The translations under genes and the position numbers were made by a program. The notes beneath the pieces were generated by a model. The model saw only the letters and a list, made by a program, of their open reading frames with translations. It was not told the DNA's origin and did no database searches. Below are positions 30,476 through 32,563 of a stretch of DNA of 32,563 bases, one piece after another. How positions within the stretch are numbered: position 1 is the first letter of the stretch; each line of letters opens with the position of its first letter. This stretch comes from a virus. The stretch covers positions 1-32,563 of the IMG/VR virus record IMGVR_UViG_3300024255_000092, one strand, 5' to 3'.

Positions 30476-30706
30476 TCAGTTGGTGGGCACTTCGTCCGCT
30501 GGCACACGGGAGACAGTGAAACTCTTGATCTCATAGGCTCTCCATGCATCACATGCCTCTTGCACCATACGCTCGAACTGCCTCTCCATGCCACTGTGAG
30601 TCGTACACTTGCCACACTTGCGGAAATAGGTGATAGGGTGCTGTGGTGACGCGAGAGGCTTGACGACGATCTTGTAGTGAGAGTGCTTGACTGCTGTGAC
30701 TGTCAT
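30476..30706 (-). CDS. Small protein with a CxxC motif, 76 residues
   Basis: MTVTAVKHSHYKIVVKPLAS then YFRKCGKCTTHSGMERQFER. The CGKCTTH segment has the look of a metal-binding knuckle, but no second pair of cysteines follows, so any zinc site would be partial. The rest is a helix (MVQEACDAWRAYEI) and a strand. The ATG at 30706 is supported by an AAGG ribosome site and the promoter upstream. No family recognised. Confidence 0.65.
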   Translation of the reverse strand: MTVTAVKHSHYKIVVKPLASPQHPITYFRKCGKCTTHSGMERQFERMVQEACDAWRAYEIKSFTVSRVPADEVPTN

Positions 30707-30730
30707 GGGGTGCCTTGCTTTGACTCTCTT

Positions 30731-30759
30731 AATATACACGGTTATGGGGTGCTGTGCCA
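30731..30759 (-). promoter_or_regulatory. Sigma-70-like promoter, repeat of the one at 29,083
   Basis: Minus strand TGGCAC (30754-30759), 17 bases, TATATT (30731-30736). The -35 is weaker than at 29,106, but the -10 and the flanking bases match that promoter closely at the same spacing. Confidence 0.6.
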
Positions 30760-30773
30760 CAATAGTGGACACT

Positions 30774-30989
30774 TCAAGAGGTGGTCAGCTTGGACATGCT
30801 GATCATGAGCAAGAACACTACCATGATCACCACGTCCCATGATTTTGTCCTGATGAAGTATGGAATGCTGATCACATCAGCAACACAATTTAACACCACA
30901 CCAGTGATTACATTCACATGCAAGATAATAAAATAGGCAGTGATGACTCCAACACTGCCTACAACTCTCGCTTTACTATCGAGTTTCAT
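30774..30989 (-). CDS. Small integral membrane protein, 71 residues
   Basis: MKLDSKARVVGSVGVITAYFIILHVNVITGVVLNCVADVISIPYFIRTKSWDVVIMVVFLLMISMSKLTTS. Two or three hydrophobic segments (about 9-24, 26-46 and 50-66) separated by IRTKSWD, with a charged N-terminus. I recall similar short membrane proteins in cyanophages, without a known role. ATG shares a base with the preceding TAA (TAATG), indicating coupling with the 80-residue gene. An imperfect GTGCCAC/GTGGACAC hairpin follows the stop. Confidence 0.7.
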   Translation of the reverse strand: MKLDSKARVVGSVGVITAYFIILHVNVITGVVLNCVADVISIPYFIRTKSWDVVIMVVFLLMISMSKLTTS

Positions 30990-31231
30990 TAGAAATCATT
31001 GTTGCTCTTCAAACTATCAGAAATTGCCCATAGTGCGTCGGCGGTACAGGTTGTGTTGAAATCTTCAGCACAATTTGTAACAAGTGATGCAACAAGATCA
31101 GGGTTTTTCTTGGCATATCCTTCACCAAAACGTGTTTCAATCAAGTCAATTACTTCGTTAAGGTATACTTCTACCGTCGAACCTGCTTGGCGCATGGCGT
31201 TGGTAGCATCGATTTGTGGTCGTGTTGTCAT
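30989..31231 (-). CDS. Small helical protein, 80 residues
   Basis: MTTRPQIDATNAMRQAGSTVEVYLNEVIDLIETRFGEGYAKKNPDLVASLVTNCAEDFNTTCTADALWAISDSLKS. Two or three amphipathic helices separated by a GEGYAKKNP turn, mildly acidic. It is followed directly by a membrane-protein gene (TAATG overlap), so the two may act together at the membrane. A TAAATT element about 20 bases upstream is a weak promoter candidate. No family recognised. Confidence 0.7.
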   Translation of the reverse strand: MTTRPQIDATNAMRQAGSTVEVYLNEVIDLIETRFGEGYAKKNPDLVASLVTNCAEDFNTTCTADALWAISDSLKSNNDF

Positions 31232-31285
31232 GTGTGTGTGTTGTGACGTTTACAATTTAGGACTTACACAATATGATGCCTAGTT

Positions 31286-31540
31286 TCATACTAATTGCTT
31301 ACGAATATTCTTCAGATCAAATAGAGCAATATCTATCTGTGCTGCGAGTATACCTACAGCATATGCATATGAAGGGGCAGGACAGTCGTCTATGGGGTCC
31401 ACGAAGGGCGTTCCATCCACGTCAACGGGGCAATCCATCCTAGTCGCTGCGTTGGCACGTTCTAGCGCCTCCTGGAGGGACTTGATTGTACGCTCTAGGT
31501 TCTGATCAATGAACATTAGTTCCCAGGTGGATGGTGACAT
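31286..31540 (-). CDS. Small helical protein, 84 residues, start uncertain
   Basis: The core is LERTIKSLQEALERANAATR, a charged helix, then a DCPVDVDGTPFVDPIDDCPAPS acidic loop with two cysteines and a second helix (YAVGILAAQIDIALFDLKNIRKQLV). ATG at 31540 gives 84 residues; ATG at 31516, preceded by GGGAA, gives 76 and is equally credible. A helical hairpin bridged by an acidic cysteine loop is the likely shape. No function recognised. Confidence 0.65.
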   Translation of the reverse strand: MSPSTWELMFIDQNLERTIKSLQEALERANAATRMDCPVDVDGTPFVDPIDDCPAPSYAYAVGILAAQIDIALFDLKNIRKQLV

Positions 31541-31555
31541 GCCCTATGATACAGC

Positions 31556-31717
31556 CTAGTAGTCTGCTAGCAGGTCTTCGGGTACAGTTTCAACACTGTC
31601 CCACAGCACCTGCTCGGCTGCTTCACGTAAGATAGACTCGCGAATCGCTGGATCATCAGTCCAGTCACCTTCATAGTTGTACTGTTCCATGTTGTCAAGA
31701 ATCACGTCGGTTTCCAT
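31556..31717 (-). CDS. Small acidic protein, 53 residues
   Basis: METDVILDNMEQYNYEGDWT, then a helix DDPAIRESILREAAEQVLWD and an acidic tail ending ADY. The start overlaps the upstream gene by 23 bases. Common phage-type small acidic helical protein; no family recognised. Confidence 0.6.
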   Translation of the reverse strand: METDVILDNMEQYNYEGDWTDDPAIRESILREAAEQVLWDSVETVPEDLLADY

Positions 31718-31886
31718 TGATAAGGTGAATTTTGTGAAAGTTTTGTTTGTATACTACGAGACAAACTGATCTAGGAATGTTATCGGGTACGACTTTGATG
31801 CATATGGTGCATTGTTGATCTTCATAGTTGAAAGTCACAACACCATAGTATCCGTCATACTCTACTTCTGTTCCTATTGGATACAT
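31695..31886 (-). CDS. Small beta-rich phage protein, 63 residues
   Basis: MYPIGTEVEYDGYYGVVTFN, then YEDQQCTICIKVVPDNIPRSVCLVVYKQNFHKI. The order GTxVxYDGYxGxVxF, a strand with TICI and then RSVCLVVY fits a small beta barrel that I recall in several cyanophage genomes. The ATG at 31886 is preferred over 31955, whose extra residues lack structure. It overlaps the upstream gene by 32 bases. Confidence 0.65.
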   Translation of the reverse strand: MYPIGTEVEYDGYYGVVTFNYEDQQCTICIKVVPDNIPRSVCLVVYKQNFHKIHLINGNRRDS

Positions 31887-32133
31887 AGTTGTCTCTCGTA
31901 CATGGTTGATCTTGGATCGTGAGGAAGTCTGTATCAGGATAGAGTGTGTGAGCAATATACATTGCTAACTCTCTATTTGGTGCAATGAGATGAGTTTCAA
32001 CAGTATATACACCATTGGGTGGTTCTGCTTGATCATCTTGCCACTCTTGTTCGAGTTCAAGTCTCCACACATGACCACTGTCTAGATGCGAATCAAAGTC
32101 ATGAATAACATCAGCAGTCATAGAATCTATCAT
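31855..32133 (-). CDS. Small protein, 92 residues
   Basis: The central part (GVYTVETHLIAPNRELAMYIAHTLYPDTDFLTIQDQPCTRDNY) follows a pattern I recall from cyanophage small proteins: a YTVxxxLIAP strand, a helix ELAMxIAHxLYPD and a final strand. The N-terminus is acidic. ATG at 32133 or ATG at 32121 (88 residues) could be used; both overlap the upstream stop. The last 14 residues are basic and overlap the next gene. Confidence 0.65.
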   Translation of the reverse strand: MIDSMTADVIHDFDSHLDSGHVWRLELEQEWQDDQAEPPNGVYTVETHLIAPNRELAMYIAHTLYPDTDFLTIQDQPCTRDNYVSNRNRSRV

Positions 32134-32254
32134 GCATGTCGGACATTTGTTGTTTGAGTTGTTCGATGTAAGCAGCTTGATCGTTGATCGTGTCTGCGTG
32201 ATCTTTGATGAGTGATTTCATCTCATCTACCATGGATTGTTCGATATCAGTCAT
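32111..32254 (-). CDS. Small coiled-coil protein, 47 residues
   Basis: MTDIEQSMVDEMKSLIKDHA then DTINDQAAYIEQLKQQMSDM, with hydrophobic residues at heptad spacing, so a dimeric coiled coil is likely. Ends HDRFYDC. The final 23 bases overlap the next gene. Function unknown. Confidence 0.65.
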   Translation of the reverse strand: MTDIEQSMVDEMKSLIKDHADTINDQAAYIEQLKQQMSDMHDRFYDC

Positions 32255-32290
32255 GGATGAATACTTGTGAATTATTCAATGATATGTATA

Positions 32291-32416
32291 CTACAGAAGA
32301 AACTCTTCAATGTAATAATCCACTGTCACTTCATAATATGCTGCACGAGATTCTAATGCCATGGCAAATACATCAGGTTCATCAATAGCAGCATTCTGCG
32401 ACGATGAGTTTAACAT
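32291..32416 (-). CDS. Small protein, 41 residues, start uncertain
   Basis: The convincing part is the C-terminus VFAMALESRAAYYEVTVDYYIEEFLL, with a helix followed by TVDYYIEEF, a pattern seen in small phage proteins. ATG at 32416 is chosen; it overlaps the upstream gene by 35 bases. A GTG at 32509 would give 72 residues but needs a 128-base overlap with that gene and a low-complexity serine/threonine stretch. Confidence 0.5.
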   Translation of the reverse strand: MLNSSSQNAAIDEPDVFAMALESRAAYYEVTVDYYIEEFLL

Positions 32417-32543
32417 CGGCGTAGTTGTTGTATCCGTTGTATTTGACGAAATCGCAGACAGTTTGTGCAGTTTGTCGAGAAACGATGTGTCGTTGAAGAA
32501 ATTTTCCACTGTTAGATTGAATGGTGAGTTCGTACTTTTGCAT
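32382..32543 (-). CDS. Small protein, 53 residues
   Basis: MQKYELTIQSNSGKFLQRHI, then VSRQTAQTVCDFVKYNGYNN and a strand ADVKLIVAECC: strand, helix, strand. ATG at 32543, two bases after a TGA (32546-32548) that may end a further gene mostly outside the window. No family recognised. Confidence 0.6.
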   Translation of the reverse strand: MQKYELTIQSNSGKFLQRHIVSRQTAQTVCDFVKYNGYNNYADVKLIVAECCY

Positions 32544-32563
32544 GATCAGTTGTTGTCGTCAGT

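Noticed and set aside
32546-32563. Possible 3' end of another gene (codons for DDNN then TGA)
   Set aside because: Only about five codons lie in the window; the stop position fits the operon pattern, but this is not enough to call a feature.
1-32563. CRISPR arrays, insertion sequences, integrase or attachment sites
   Set aside because: No regularly spaced direct repeats, transposase-like ORFs, terminal inverted repeats or tRNA fragments were seen on either strand.

Overview
The window looks like part of a T4-like marine myovirus genome, most likely a cyanophage. The evidence is the order of baseplate genes, the sequence of the gp6, gp8, gp25 and PAAR proteins, T4-type late promoters (TATAAATA) and a long tail of tiny early-type genes. 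Every supported gene is on the minus strand, so transcription runs from high to low coordinates. The virus and host names cannot be fixed from the sequence alone.

Structural block (about 1-22,960, AT-rich). In transcription order: two small overlapping coiled-coil or acidic proteins, an unrecognised 277-residue protein, a PAAR spike-tip protein, a small basic protein, a 217-residue unknown, a 42-residue protein, then gp25, gp6, a giant 3,026-residue protein in the gp7 position, gp8, and a DUF4815-type virion protein of more than 2,431 residues that runs off the left edge. Together these encode the baseplate wedge, the hub tip and probably the adsorption apparatus. Genes are joined by ATGA or TAATG overlaps. 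Late promoter motifs lie at about 23,014, 20,548 and 9,228, and a sigma-70-like promoter sits inside the end of the PAAR gene.

GC-rich block (about 23,143-25,010). This differs visibly in base composition from both flanks. It holds a probable PD-(D/E)XK nuclease with a small overlapping partner, bounded by a hairpin/promoter and a terminator, followed by small proteins including a DUF7249-like one.

Small-gene block (about 25,011-32,563). About thirty tiny genes, mostly of unknown function, are packed into overlapping operons. Host-type promoters (TTGACA, 17 bp, TATATT/TAAATT/TATTAT), often with palindromes at the -10 element, separate the operons. A 273-bp non-coding stretch at 26,565-26,837 carries two direct TTTTCCACA repeats (the cyanobacterial DnaA-box sequence), hairpins and the best promoter of the window. 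Such tiny genes in T4-like phages are usually early, host-directed functions. That is inference from family knowledge, not shown by the sequence.
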